Shown piece after piece: positions 32,212 through 43,349 of a DNA stretch of 64,000 bases; positions within the stretch are counted from its first letter, which is position 1, and every line of letters begins with the position of its first letter. The DNA comes from Brachycybe producta (lineage: Eukaryota; Arthropoda; Diplopoda; Playtdesmida; Andrognathidae): assembly GCA_036925085.1 (NCBI GenBank), contig JAUPFP010000001.1, positions 4,535,001 through 4,599,000 on the forward strand. Reading direction: 5' to 3'. The notes beneath the pieces are model-generated. The model saw only the letters and a program-made list of their open reading frames with translations. It searched no databases and was not told the origin of the DNA. Both the position numbers and the translations under genes were made by a program.

Positions 32212-33065
32212 AGAGCAACATTAAGAGAAACTTGAAAGTGTTTTAAAAACTAGAAGAGTTATTCAGTCACTTAAGGTGTGTTTCCATTTTGATATATTTT
32301 AAAATAAGCTTTTGATTTCAGCTTGAAAATGACCCAACTTTAAGCAAATCATATTTTTATTTATAAAAAAGCTTATTTTGAAATACACCAGATACCCTTC
32401 TAGTTTCTAACCACAAATTTAATTTCTTCCTAAGGTGGTTTTTTTAAAAGTGCAAACGCCTCTTAAAATTTGGTTATTCTATCAGGTTACTTAATGATAG
32501 AATAACTAAAGTTTAGAAGGAGTTTATATTAAAAAATTAAGAGGAATTTGAAATTGTTTTTAAAAAAACTAGAAAGGTAGCTCAGTCACTTAAGGTGTGT
32601 TTCCGTGTTGATATATTTTAAAATTCAGTTTGAAAATGACCTAAATTTAAAAAAAATGATATTTTTATCTATAAAAAATTCATTTTAAAAAATACCAGTT
32701 ACCCTTCTAGTTTCTAACCACACATTCAATTTCTATCCTAAGGTGGTTATTTAAGTATAAATACCTCAAACTTTGATAATTCTAACACCAGCAACTTATG
32801 AAGGCGTTTATAATAGAAACTTCCAAGTGTTTTTTTTAAAACTAGAAGGGTAACTCAGTCTGACTATTTTTAAAAATTAAGCTTTTTATGTCAGTTTGAA
32901 AATAACCCAATTTTAAGCAGATGATGTTTTTTTTTCTCAATAATTTTTGTTTATAAAAAGTTTTATTTTGAAATGAGATCGGAGATGAAATTATAACAGT
33001 GGGATTCCGTTGCACTTCTAGTTTTTAATCACACTTTCAGTTTCTCCTATAGTGATTTTTTCGAA
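32212..33065. repeat. Three FB-A foldbacks in tandem
   Basis: Units at about 32212-32480, 32515-32780 and 32810-33065. All have aactagaag, agtcacttaaggtgtg (first two), a short inner arm, and the inverted acccttctagtttctaacca (first two). Loss of the catgttgatatc block sets this subfamily apart. Confidence 0.75.
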
Positions 33066-33498
33066 ACGTTCATAAAACATCAATTCGACTTTCAATTGCA
33101 AAAAAAAAAATGCACCGTCACAGTTTTAATTAAGTGAATTTTAAGTAATTCACACTTTCAATAAAAGTTTATTTAACATTTTTTTTTTAATTATTAAATG
33201 AAAAAATTCTGTAATTATTTTTTTTAAAAAAATATTCAATAAATAATTACAAAAATGGAAACCACTGAAATTTTCTGAATTATTAACGAATGTTTATTCT
33301 AATCTATATTTTGTAACAATTAGTTAATCTAAATTACATAAACAACATTATTGTTTTTAATAAATAAATTTTCAGATTTAATTAAATTTCATTTTATTTC
33401 CATAAAACTTTTTTTAAAGCATATATTTGTCTGACTTTTTCGTGCATATAAATCCTCGCTTTATAAACACCAACAAAATTGTGACATCAATCACTAAA
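33066..33498. other. AT-rich spacer, nothing recognised
   Basis: Runs of A and T, no family recognised. Confidence 0.5.
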
Positions 33499-33803
33499 GC
33501 TCGGATTTTTAATGCAAAATCAAGTAAATTTTTCTCATATTTGTGGTCCAAGTGCCAATTGAGAAGTAATTATCATCATCATGTAATTATGCTTTTTTTT
33601 ACTAATCAGAGAGGCTGGTTAGAGGCTAGATGTCTGGTTACTATCAGTTGTCAATTAAGTTGTAGCCTCTAACCAGTGTTTTTGATTGAACAAAACTCTA
33701 ATTGTTGGTTGATCTAAATGAGATTGTTTACTTCAACAATTGGCCCTTTTGAGACACAGATTAAGACAACTTTGCTTGATATTTGCATAAAAATCCGAGC
33801 CAT
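33499..33803. repeat. FB-C foldback, copy 4
   Basis: gctcggatttttaatgcaaa to tgcataaaaatccgagc, with inner ggttagaggctagatgtctg and tgtagcctctaaccagtg. An 81-codon frame (33427-33672) is an artefact of this repeat. Confidence 0.85.
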
Positions 33804-34581
33804 ATCAATCACTTATTTAGGCCTATTTTATATACTGTAACATGGGGGTACCTATTGAGGAATGTTAAGATACAGTTACACACGACAAATATGTATTTTA
33901 AAAAAGTAGGAGGACCTTTTTTATGTATATATGTTGGAATATAGTGAGAAAAAAAGTTAAAAAAAAAATTGTCTGTAATTTTATTTTGTAGAAGGGTCTT
34001 TTTTTGTTGGTCATTCAAATAGGCCTATATGAGAAATTCTAAGAGATCAAAAAAAAACATTTTTTGACAAGAATTCATGGCGCCACTTGTACACTTTAGG
34101 TTTGCCTTTATGTTTTATAATTGTGTGTAAAAAAAATATATGCAGGTAACATTAGGCTAACATTGTAAGGTCTTTTTTCTTCCTTCCTATAGGGTCAACT
34201 TAATGACTTTTGCCCTTAGGCTCTGGCGGCGGTGGCGGCGGCATTTTCAGCAATAGAGAAGGAGGAAGGGGCAGGACATTTAGGGGCATTAAGGGGCATT
34301 AAGGGGCAGGAATTGTTTTCTCTATACCAACACACACACACCTCTTATATATATACATTATGACAGTATATTAGTTGCTGCTGCTGCTTGCTTGCTACCT
34401 GACATAATTTTCAAAAAGTATAATCAGAATAAATAGAGAGCGGATTTATATGCACTAATATGCAAAAAAAAAAATATCTATTGAAAAAACTCATGAAATA
34501 TGCTCGATAAATTGGGGCGGGAAAATATTATAATCGAATGTGTTAAAGGTGGTTTTAAAGTGTTTAATGCCTCTCCAACTG
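33804..34581. other. Spacer, no gene recognised
   Basis: TAGGCCTA at 33818 and 34020, a GGCGGTGGCGGCGGC run at 34215-34243 and three aggggcatta-type repeats at 34280-34307. Confidence 0.5.
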
Positions 34582-34655
34582 TATTAGGTTTGGTAGGAAA
34601 ATAATTGCGGTTTTAGTTTTCTCAGAGCTCTAATAACGAAATTTATGAATTAATA
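34582..34655 (+). mobile_element. Mariner terminal inverted repeat
   Basis: tattaggtttggtaggaaaa then taattgcggtttt matches the complement of 5530-5604 and the TTAGGTTGG tip of cecropia-type mariners. It immediately precedes a minus-strand transposase C-terminal fragment, as expected for one end of the element. Confidence 0.7.
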
Positions 34656-34667
34656 AATTTAACTTTA

Positions 34668-34790
34668 TTAATCAAAATAAGCACCATTACAATTATTGAC
34701 ACATTTTTATTCTAATTAATTACAAGTTTATTTATTCCGGTGGTGAAATATTTCTGATTTCTGGAGTTGATAAAATCATCGAAATGCTTT
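34668..34790 (-). pseudogene. Mariner transposase C-terminal fragment
   Basis: Minus-strand frames give FDDFINSRNQKYFTTGINKL and, after a frameshift, KCVNNCNGAYFD and a stop (34670-34668). The pattern F-x-x-GI-KL...KCV-NNGAYF is the usual end of cecropia/mauritiana-group mariner transposases. No catalytic part remains. Confidence 0.7.
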
Positions 34791-35120
34791 TTTTTGCAGC
34801 AGCAGCAACGTTGTTTCAGATGTCCATTTTCAATTCAATAGCCTAAACTGAAACACAATTAACAATGAAACCAAAGAACTTAATGTTACTCAAATACAGA
34901 CTTATAAATGCACTTTCAAATGATCACAAACACAATGTAATTACACTTATATTGAAAACAATTGAGTGTCAATTGCAGTAAACAAAATTCGCAATTAATA
35001 ATTTTAAGTGATTGAGAGCTACACTTCTAGTTTATAAAACACTTTATAGTTTGATTCTGTATTGTACAATAATTAATCTAATAATATGTAAAAGTAGCCT
35101 CTAAATAAAAGGTCACTTTA
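34791..35120. repeat. Spacer with FB-A right-arm fragment
   Basis: ttttaagtgattgagagcta and acttctagtttataaaacac at 35003-35043 are an isolated FB-A right arm. The rest is unrecognised. Confidence 0.55.
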
Positions 35121-35515
35121 ACTATGCAAATATTCAAATTCAGTTTAAAACCGACATTCATTGCCTTCAGAATACAGAATATATGCAATAAAACTTGCAA
35201 CGTGACATGCAACTTGTTTGTTTATAGGTGTGATACGTCATGCAACTTGATAAAACTTTCTTTTCAACTAGTTGCGACACTTAGTTTCATTGAGTTGCGC
35301 ATCCTCAACTTCTGAGAGACTTTCTATGAAATTTTTGACAAACAAGGCTGTATGCATTGTAAGGCGTTTTGAAAACTTGATTGAAACTAGATTATAAAAC
35401 TATAGTTTCATTTGTTTGATATAGAAAGTTTATTACAAAGTTCTAGTTGTGAGTCACATCGCAAGTTGCATCAAAAGTTGCTATAGTGTGATAGGGGCTT
35501 TAGAGAAACTATTTC
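35121..35515. repeat. Degenerate foldback rich in GCAACTTG/CAAGTTGC
   Basis: acttgcaacgtgacatgcaa near 35190 and cacatcgcaagttgcatcaa near 35456 are inverted. The right end gtgtgataggggcttta (35493-35509) resembles tips of MITEs. The left tip is not clear. Confidence 0.4.
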
Positions 35516-35982
35516 TAGTACAAAATGTGCAAAATGAGGGCTGATATAGCAGTATTTTTTATTATTTAAATATAGCTACCATTTTAAGTATTGTATTTCA
35601 GCATAAAAATTTGAAATGACTTTTCTTTTTAAAAGTCATATGATGCAAATTGTATAATATATAATATTATTATATATGCAATTCTGCTTAAGTCCCTTTA
35701 GAGATATGAAAGAATCATTTTTTGTTTTCCTTTACTTGCGCAAGATGGTGGGGGCCTCAGAAAAAAAAAATGCATTTATGAGGGGGAAAAATGTTGTTTG
35801 GCTTAAATAAGTCATCATCATACTTGAAATTCTAATATGAATTTCTTCCTTTAAAAAAATATATGCAAATAAGGAGTCCTACTCTCTCCAAAAAATAAAA
35901 ATGCTCAGTGTGGTTTTAGTTGGATGAAATCCAATATCTGCATCTATGAAAACGTTAAGTTTGAGCAGTTTTATTTTTGTGC

Positions 35983-35987
<5 letters not shown>
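35516..35987. other. AT-rich spacer, no gene
   Basis: No conserved frame, element end or tandem unit was recognised ahead of the TA tract. Confidence 0.45.

Positions 35988-36055
<68 letters not shown>
35988..36055. repeat. Compound (TA)n(GA)n microsatellite
   Basis: About 18 TA followed by about 16 GA with a clean switch at 36024/36025. A 65-codon minus frame is produced by these repeats. Confidence 0.95.
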
Positions 36056-36060
<5 letters not shown>

Positions 36061-36192
36061 GAAGCCATATATGCATATTTTAAGGGTCTCTTTCTATAGC
36101 TCCTTAATAGGACCCCCTCATCCTCATCCTCCTCCTTCTCCTCCTCCTACACTTCAAACTTCTATATTTGCATCCGTAAAGACCAATATATA

Positions 36193-36992
36193 CAGAGTGC
36201 CTCTCATAAAATGTATTATAAACATTTTTGGTTGTTGATAAACGCCATTGTTTATTTTCTTAAATTTAATTTAATAATTGTATAATTGTATAATTAAGAG
36301 TAAATGTTACATTAAAGATCAGATATGAATGCATTGCATGTTTGCATTGTATGTTTAAATGATGCATTATCTCAAGTGTTCAAAATGTCCTCCATTCTCA
36401 TCAAGGCATTGCTGGCATTGCTGACATTGGTAAAAAAACTGATCTGCAAAACATTCAATTGTCGCACAATTGTGAGAAATATATGTTAATAATTGATGTT
36501 TGCAGATCAGTTTCTTATTCAATGTGCTGTTTCAGCCATTGCTTATTAACTGTTTGGGGAGTGTTGCAGTGGCCATCATGTCACAGTATACAAAAGTTAA
36601 ATTATTTTCATTTAAATACGGTCTTCTTAAACAAAATTACTAACTAGTAATGTAAAAAAATAATAGTCATAATTTGAAGTTTAGTTTTAATTTTCCTATA
36701 TATGCTTAAAACAAAGGTGTTGCTTTTACAACACTGCAACACCACTGGAGTCCGCCTACATGTAACATGTTCTTACTGATGTTAGCAATATGCCTTGATG
36801 AGAATGGTACGACATTTTGAGACACTTTGAGATAATGTCATCATATTTAAACATAAAAACATGCAATGCATTCTTAACTAATGTTTATTGTAACATTGAC
36901 TCTTAATTCAAATTAAATTTAAGAAAAATCAACAATGGCAGTTATTTACAACCAAAGTGTGTATATAGGCCTACAATTTTTGGAACACTTTG
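36193..36992. mobile_element. Foldback MITE made of two inverted mariner 3' ends
   Basis: The outer ~260 bp on each side are inverted copies: ataaacgccattgtttattt pairs with the complement of caacaatggcagttatttac, and ccattctcatcaaggca with tgccttgatgagaatgg. Tips are cagagtg/cactttg between TA dinucleotides. Each arm includes transposase C-terminal codons, so the element arose by inverted duplication of one end of a Tc1/mariner transposon. The ~300 bp centre holds a second hairpin (actgatctgcaaaac/tttgcagatcagttt). Confidence 0.8.
36367..36450 (-). pseudogene. Tc1/mariner transposase C-terminal codons
   Basis: Reads FADQFFYQCQQCQQC, then LDENGGHFEHLR and TAA (36369-36367). C-LDENGGHFEHL is the closing motif of many IS630-Tc1-mariner transposases. 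The opposite arm (36785-36835, plus strand) keeps a more damaged copy of the same codons. Confidence 0.7.
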
Positions 36993-37445
36993 TATTTGCA
37001 TAATACATATATGTAAAACACACACAACCTCTCTCCACCTTATATGTTTTTAAAACACAGAATGTTTTGTGCATAATTTATGCATATCTTGGTTGAACCC
37101 ATATATATGCATGTTTGTTATATTACTCTTATATGTCTTTTGATGCTATTTCAGAGGGGAAAAGAGAGTAAAAAAGGGTAATTCGCCCCTTTTTTTTGAT
37201 TCCAAGTACTCTGGAGACTTTTAAACTGCAGTTTTATACTGAAAATGAATGATATCTAAAGGGAGCAATGAGAACCTTTTGCAAAAATATATAAAGTATA
37301 TAGAGAGTTGCATATAAAACAAATATGGCTACCAATTTAAAACTTCAAAAAAAAATATGGTGCGCTTCTACTGTAATCAATTTGGTAGCATAAATAAGAT
37401 GCATATACCACTTTGGTTTACTCAGATATATATTTTCCAGCATGT

Positions 37446-37447
<2 letters not shown>
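36993..37447. other. AT-rich spacer, nothing recognised
   Basis: No supported feature between the mariner foldback and the TA tract. Confidence 0.4.

Positions 37448-37488
<41 letters not shown>
37448..37488. repeat. (TA)n microsatellite
   Basis: About 20 uninterrupted TA units. It creates an isoleucine/tyrosine run in an otherwise meaningless frame. Confidence 0.95.
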
Positions 37489-37493
<5 letters not shown>

Positions 37494-37694
37494 ACAAAGT
37501 AGCCTATATAAAGATAAAACCATATGCAAATTTTGTAGCAAGTTTAAGTGTAAAGTGGAAATTAAATTCAGTAAAACAAAATCAAGGCAATTTCAGTGCT
37601 TCAATGGCTACATTTGAAAAAGGCTACTTTTGTGTAAAGTGGTATTAGGCCAACCAGAAAACAAAAATGCACTTTTCATGTTTAGTGAGTAATT

Positions 37695-38443
37695 GTTACC
37701 TTATTTACCTAACTGGTAGATTATTTACCTGATTGGTAAGTTATTTACCTGATTGGTAAGTTATTTATCCTAAATTGGTAAATTATTTACCTGATTGGTA
37801 AGTTATTTGCCTGATTTTTAAATTATTTATCTAATTGGTAAATTATTTACCTGATTGGTAAATTATTTACCTAATTGGCAAATTATTGACCTGATTAGCA
37901 AATTATTTACCTAAATTGGTAAATTATTTACCTAAATTGGTAAATTATTTACCTAAATTGGTAAATTATTTACCTAAATTGGTAAACTATTTACCTAAAT
38001 TGGTAAACTATTTACCTAAATTGGTAAATTATTTACCTAAATTGGTAAATTATTTACCTAAATTGGTAAATTATTGACCTGATTAGCAAATTATTTACCT
38101 AAATTGGTAAATTATTTACCTAAATTGGTAAATTATTTACCTAAATTGGTAAATTATTTACCTAAATTGGTAAATTATTTACCTAAATTGGTAAATTATT
38201 TAAATAATTGGCAAATTATTTACGTAAATTGGTAAATTATTTAAATAATTGGCAAATTATTTAAATAATTGGCAAATTATTTACCTAATTGGTAAATTAT
38301 TTACCTAATTGGTAAATTATTTACCTAAATTGATAAATTATTTACCTGATTGGTAAATTATTTACCTAATTGGTAAATTATTTACCTAATTGATAAATTA
38401 TTTACCTAATTGGTAAATTATTTACCTGATTGTTAAATTATTT
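37695..38443. repeat. 20-21 bp minisatellite with quasi-palindromic unit
   Basis: About 36 units of ttatttacctaaattggtaa. Early units have cctgattggtaag, the middle block is homogeneous cctaaattggtaaa, and late units have cctaattggtaaa, so homogenisation is local. TTTACC and GGTAAA within each unit are inverted, so single strands could form serial hairpins. Confidence 0.95.
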
Positions 38444-38479
38444 ACCTAGTCGATACCCATATTTGTATAATGAAGAAAA

Positions 38480-38710
38480 TTTTGACTGTGTTTTAGAAAC
38501 TAGAAGGGTATAGCTGAAACACCCAAGGGTATTTTATATTGCTATCTTTCAAAATAAACTTTTTATAGACAAAAACTAAAAAAAATAACGTCTGGTTAAG
38601 TTGGGTTAGTTTCCCAAAACACTTTCCAGTTTTTCTCAATTTTGCAAATAAAAAGACAGAATAATCTGAGTTCGAAAGACGTTTACACTTTAAAACTACT
38701 TTTAAGTTTA
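38480..38710. repeat. FB-A foldback next to the minisatellite
   Basis: gtgttttagaaactagaagg, tttcaaaataaactttttat and acgtctggttaagttggg, then ccaaaacactttccagtttt and gaaagacgtttacactttaa. The second inner arm is deleted. Confidence 0.7.
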
Positions 38711-39284
38711 TTTAAAAAAAATAAAGTGTAAACCCGAATCATTATTATATTAAGCAATAATCGATTCTATTGATTTTTGAAACTTCATAGGTCTATTAAG
38801 TTGATTTGACTTTTGCATTTCTAGTTTTAAATTTCCCATTTTAAATTCATGACAGATAAGTAACATATATTGCACTTATGTGATCTTTATGTTAAATATT
38901 GACCTTCCAGCCCTTTTTTTTCTATTGTTGTCCAAATATCCCCTTGACACTTTCAAAATCTTTCATAATACAACTTGTACATACAAGGGAATACATGGGA
39001 ATGGTTTAAGGGTCAATATATAAAATGTACAAATCGCGCCACCATTGGCGCCTATTGGTGGTGGTGACATGTTCACAACATTTTGTATCATATGGGGAGA
39101 GATTTCTGAAGATTTTTCCCTTGAAAAATATTGATATTTTATTGTTATTCCAGCCCCTATTTTTAAACCCCATAAGAGCCAGAAAACAATGTTGTTTCAA
39201 GTAATATCAACAAGAATATACACCAGATGGCGCACATAAAACGCGTTCTCTTTAAAGATAGAAGAAGAGCTTAAAAGTCAAGGG
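38711..39284. other. Spacer, no gene
   Basis: A G+C-richer patch at 39035-39070 has gcgccaccattggcgcc, with gatggcgcac near 39226. No conserved frame. Confidence 0.5.
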
Positions 39285-39375
39285 CTGCCATTCTAGTTTT
39301 TAAAACGCATTCAAGTTGATTTTCATTTTGCATCTAAAAGATAGAATAATCAGAATTGGAAAAATCTTCTGAGCA
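39285..39375. repeat. FB-A right-arm fragment
   Basis: ctgccattctagtttttaaa, acgcattcaagttgattttc and aagatagaataatcag match an FB-A right arm with its outer tail. Confidence 0.55.
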
Positions 39376-39647
39376 GAATAATACTTAATAAACCAACAAT
39401 TTTCTTTATCCCTGTTTAGAGGGTTCAAATTCTAAGTTTTCCTAATAAATTTGGTCCATCTTCAAAATTTTACTATTTGGGGAATTTGGAATATTTGGAG
39501 GAATTCGTGGGAAAACTACTTTTTAAAACCTTAATTTTCAACATTCAATAACTTTGCCAATTCTTCGCCAATATATATTAATTTATTTGCAAATAAATTC
39601 TCATTATAATCAATTTTATATTATTAATAAATTAATTCTAATTTATT
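39376..39647. other. AT-rich spacer, nothing recognised
   Basis: No supported feature in this stretch. Confidence 0.4.
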
Positions 39648-40431
39648 AAGGCCAGTCTGCATATTTGCTTTTTGTAGCTTTAAAGCTACTGCTTGCTTCG
39701 AATTTCTTTCACTATAAAATTTAAAGCAATGAAGTCAATATTAGCATCAAAATCTAACCTATAACCTCTGCTCATAAAGTGTATATAGCCGTTACCTCAT
39801 AATCAGCTGACTTGTCTTTTCATTTTTTATGCATAGAATCTGATGGAAGCTTCAAACAGCAAGCAGCAATTAGCTTTTTAAATGCAAATATGCAATAACA
39901 TGAAAAGCTACAAAAAGGAATTGCAAAGCATAGCTTTTAAAGCTGCAGAAAGCAAATATACAGTTTAGCCTTAAGCTTCAAAAAGCAAGCAGCAGCAGTT
40001 AGCTTTTTAAAGATGCACAAATGCATTCTACGCAATAACAAGAAAAGCTACAAAAAAGCAATGCAAAGCATAGCTTTTAAAGCTGCAGAAAGCAAATATA
40101 CAGTTTAGTCTTAAGCTTCAAAAAGCAAATATGCAGTTTACCCTTAAGCTTCAAAAAGCAAGCAGCAGCAGTTAGCTTTTTAAAGATGCACAAATGCATT
40201 CTACGCAATAACAAGAAAAGCTACAAAAAAAGCAATGCAAAGCATAGCTTTTAAAGCTGCAGAAAGCAAATATGCAGTTTAGCCTCAAGCTTCAAAAAGC
40301 AAGCAGCAGCAGTTTACATTTTATAAATGCATTAAAGCACAAATATGCAATAACAGGAAAAGGTATCAATAAAGGCAATCAAAAAGCTTAGCTTTAAAGC
40401 TGCAGAAAGCAAATATGCAGTTTAGCCTTTA
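39648..40431. repeat. Inverted-tip element with internally amplified AGCTTCAAAAAGCAAG units
   Basis: The left tip aaggccagtctgcatatttg and the complement of the right tip aaatatgcagtttagccttt pair over ~38 bases, with tagctttaaagct just inside each. The right half repeats three to four times in ~145 bp units (ttcaaaaagcaagcagcagc, aaagctgcagaaagcaaata). The outer borders match a single element, so the array grew within it. Confidence 0.75.
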
Positions 40432-41334
40432 GATATTTATCTTTTACTAAAGACGCGTTTTATCCGCACCACGTGCTGTATAAGATTGATAAAATTGTTA
40501 CTCTTTTTGCAGTTACTTTTTTTTTTAGTGAGGAATCCCCTAGATACTATAATAGCAACAATCCCAGTATATCTATTATAGGAGGCACATGTATTTCTTT
40601 ATATTGATTTTTTTTTGTTATACAGTATATATATTTTCGCTTTAAAATGAATGAAGTTACAAACTAGAAGTACAACTACTACTATTACATGTACTGTTTC
40701 CAATATATGTGTATATTTTCTCTAAAAAAATAAGGGGTACAATTGGAGACAAACTAATGGAAGGTAGCTTTGGGATATATTGGAACACCCTGAAGAGATT
40801 AAAAATCGTAGAGAGAAAACTTCTATTTAAGTTGAAATAACATGGAACTGTAATATGGTGGGGAGAGAGGGTGGGTCCAACCCAAACCCCTCTGTCTCTC
40901 TCTCTCTTCAAATATTTAAAACTTTGAAGAAGAAAAAATTTGAACATGCAATTCAGTTGTTTGGAGGTTTTTATAAAGCTTTAAGGGGAAGTTGGTGGAT
41001 GAAATTTTAAGGGGAAGAAAAAGAGTGAACATTTATTATGTTTTGGTAGAAAAAAAAAATTATCTACTTGAATTTAAATAAATTTAATTGTGTTTCTGAT
41101 TCAGTTTTATTATATGTATAAGATATGTATGAGAAAAAATTATGAAATATTACACTTAAATCAATTATTTGTTGACTAGTGTGACCCTGGCTTTTGTTGC
41201 ACATGCGTGGTATTTTGTCATTTTGATTGCAAAATAAAATTTGTAAAAATTAATATATTTTAATTTATCTAATTATGAAATTTGTTTTATTAAAAAAAAA
41301 ATGCAAAATTTAAAATGAAGATAAATGTGGCAAT
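40432..41334. other. Spacer with one unexplained minus-strand frame
   Basis: A 96-codon minus frame (40657-40947) is rich in serine, phenylalanine and isoleucine. It contains a GA microsatellite and has no recognisable domain, so probably chance. Remainder AT-rich. Confidence 0.4.
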
Positions 41335-42440
41335 TTATCAGTATCTAGAAACTAGAAGAGTAAAACATCTATGAACAGCTGATTTTCGAATTCTGATTAT
41401 TTTGTCTTTCAGGAAAGCAAAATTAAGAAGAAAAAACTCCAAAGTGTTTTAGAGACTAGAAGGGTAGCTTTTAAATATAATAGAATTTGACCAATAGAAA
41501 AAAATAGGAAATAGCCTCTTAGGAAGAGGCTACAAATAAATTAAATGTCGGGTGTGAAACATTCAAATTATGAAAATGAAAGATAACAATGGAGTAAGAA
41601 TTTATAATTATTTCTACTTTTCAAAATAAAACATTAAATAGGAAGAATTGAAAGTGTTTTAAAAACTAGAAAAGTAAAGGAATCATGAGGATTTCTTTTA
41701 AACTTTCTATGGCAATTTGAAAATCGCACCTGGATAAAATAGTTCTAGAAACTGGAAGCGTAAATCACCTAAGATAGTTTATGAACAGCTGATTTTTGAA
41801 TTCTGATTATTATGTCTTTCAGAAGAGCGAAATTAAGAGAATATGTTTTAGAAACTAGAATGGTCCTATAAATTACATACAAGTAATTTCATGTTGATAT
41901 TTTTCAAAATAAACTTTTTACAGACAAAATTTAAAAAAAAAAATCATTTCTGCCGTTCATTTTCTTGGGTCATTTTCAAACTCAAATAAAAAGCTTATTT
42001 TGAAAGATATCAAACATAAAATTACATTTATACCTTGTACACACATGAGTTAAATAAATTTAAATTAAATGTGTTTAGGTGAATTATACGGAGTCCAGTT
42101 AAGGACATGAACAAAATGAAAATTGACTTTATTATTAATATTTTAAATTGAAATACTAAATCAATATTTTGCCAATAGTTTATAAATTATATTTAAGTAT
42201 TAACTCAATATTTTCAGTTTATTAACTGAATAAATTGAATTCGACATATTGTTTGGTTGTCATTCACAGGGCTCTGTAGACCACGTTTATTATTTAAATG
42301 CATTAAATTATCAGGTGTGTACTAGGTATTAAGTAATTAAAGCTATACCCCCTTCTAGTTTGTAAAACACATTCAAGTGTTTTTTTCTTCATTTTGCAGC
42401 CTGAAAAACAGGAATAATCCAGAGTTATAGAGGTATTTAC
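41335..42440. repeat. Composite FB-A unit (third copy) interrupted by MITE-D
   Basis: Same block order as 2418-3170, including ggaaatagcctcttaggaag and ttaaatgtcgggtgtg. An FB-A foldback (left arm from 41845, right arm from 42335: ccttctagtttgtaaaacac) is split by MITE-D. Confidence 0.75.
42034..42331 (+). mobile_element. MITE-D copy 3, inside FB-A
   Basis: Starts taccttgtacacacatgagt and ends ggtgtgtactaggtat, flanked by TTTA on the left and TAAG on the right. The FB-A sequence resumes on both sides, so this is an insertion, probably at TA. Confidence 0.85.
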
Positions 42441-43349
42441 ACTCTAAACCACCTGAACTTCCCAAATTCCTTTCAATTCAAAATAAAATCAACTTCATTT
42501 AAATAAATTTAAATCAAATTCATATCCATAAATATTCATAAATTTCATATCTCTTGATTGACAAAATGTTTATTTTTACCAAATATAATGAAATATACAT
42601 CATTTTTTTTTTGGCTGACAACTAGTGATCCTATATATTAATCTCGCCATTAAATTGTACAAAAAAAGGGAGTTTCTTTTTTAGAATTGCAAACAATGAT
42701 GATGACCATCCCAGTATATAACATTTATAGTCTAGCCTATATAGTAGGACCTCACTGGCAGGCAGTTTGTATAACATCTGCAACAGATGTGTGTTTGTTA
42801 ACTGACGCCGTCAGTCAACCATACTTTTTTTTTTTTCATTTTACAGGAAACAGTTTTTTTTAAATGACAATTAAATTGATTCAAAGATTTATTTTGAAAC
42901 ATAATTTAGAAAAAATGTCTTTCAATTTTTATTAATTAACAAACAGCGTTAGATTTTTTAAAATGACAAAACACAATCATTTTCATCAGTTGTGGTTTCC
43001 AAAAAAATGTACATATTAATTAACATAATTATTCTGATTATATACAAAAATAATCAATTATTACATTTATAAGGTGTTAGCATTAACTTTAGCCACAAGG
43101 TGGCGCTACGTGTTGTAAATTCCTCTGCATAATTTGCAATTCTATATGCTCATTAAACTTTCTAGTATTTTTTGGGGGGTGGGTGGTTTTCTTAATGCCT
43201 CATAACGTATTTAATGTTGTGTGAAATAAAAATATTTCATCTACTAATAACTAATTAATATTTTAAGTGTTCTCACTTTTTATGAGATATTTAATTATGT
43301 CTGGTGTGTTATAGTTAAAAAAAAAAAGAAAACAAGCAGACATTCTGCG
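42441..43349. other. AT-rich spacer, no gene
   Basis: Only the CTCF-like word at 43093 and a T run at 42827-42837 stand out. Confidence 0.5.
43093..43108 (+). promoter_or_regulatory. Strong CTCF-like motif
   Basis: CCACAAGGTGGCGCTA fits the CTCF core, including the trailing CTA, with essentially no weak position. It is an unusually G+C-rich word in an AT-rich stretch. Confidence 0.45.

Noticed and set aside
34200-34320. Glycine-rich exon (GGCGGTGGCGG and following)
   Set aside because: An acceptor-like ttag precedes it, but the reading soon stops and the rest is short GGGGCATTA repeats; microsatellite is simpler.
37695-38443. CRISPR-like array because of regular short repeats
   Set aside because: Units are contiguous with no unique spacers, and the context is eukaryotic; it is a minisatellite.
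40657-40947. 96-codon minus-strand frame with hydrophobic stretches
   Set aside because: It contains a GA microsatellite and ordinary AT-biased composition; no start context, splice sites or family match supports it.
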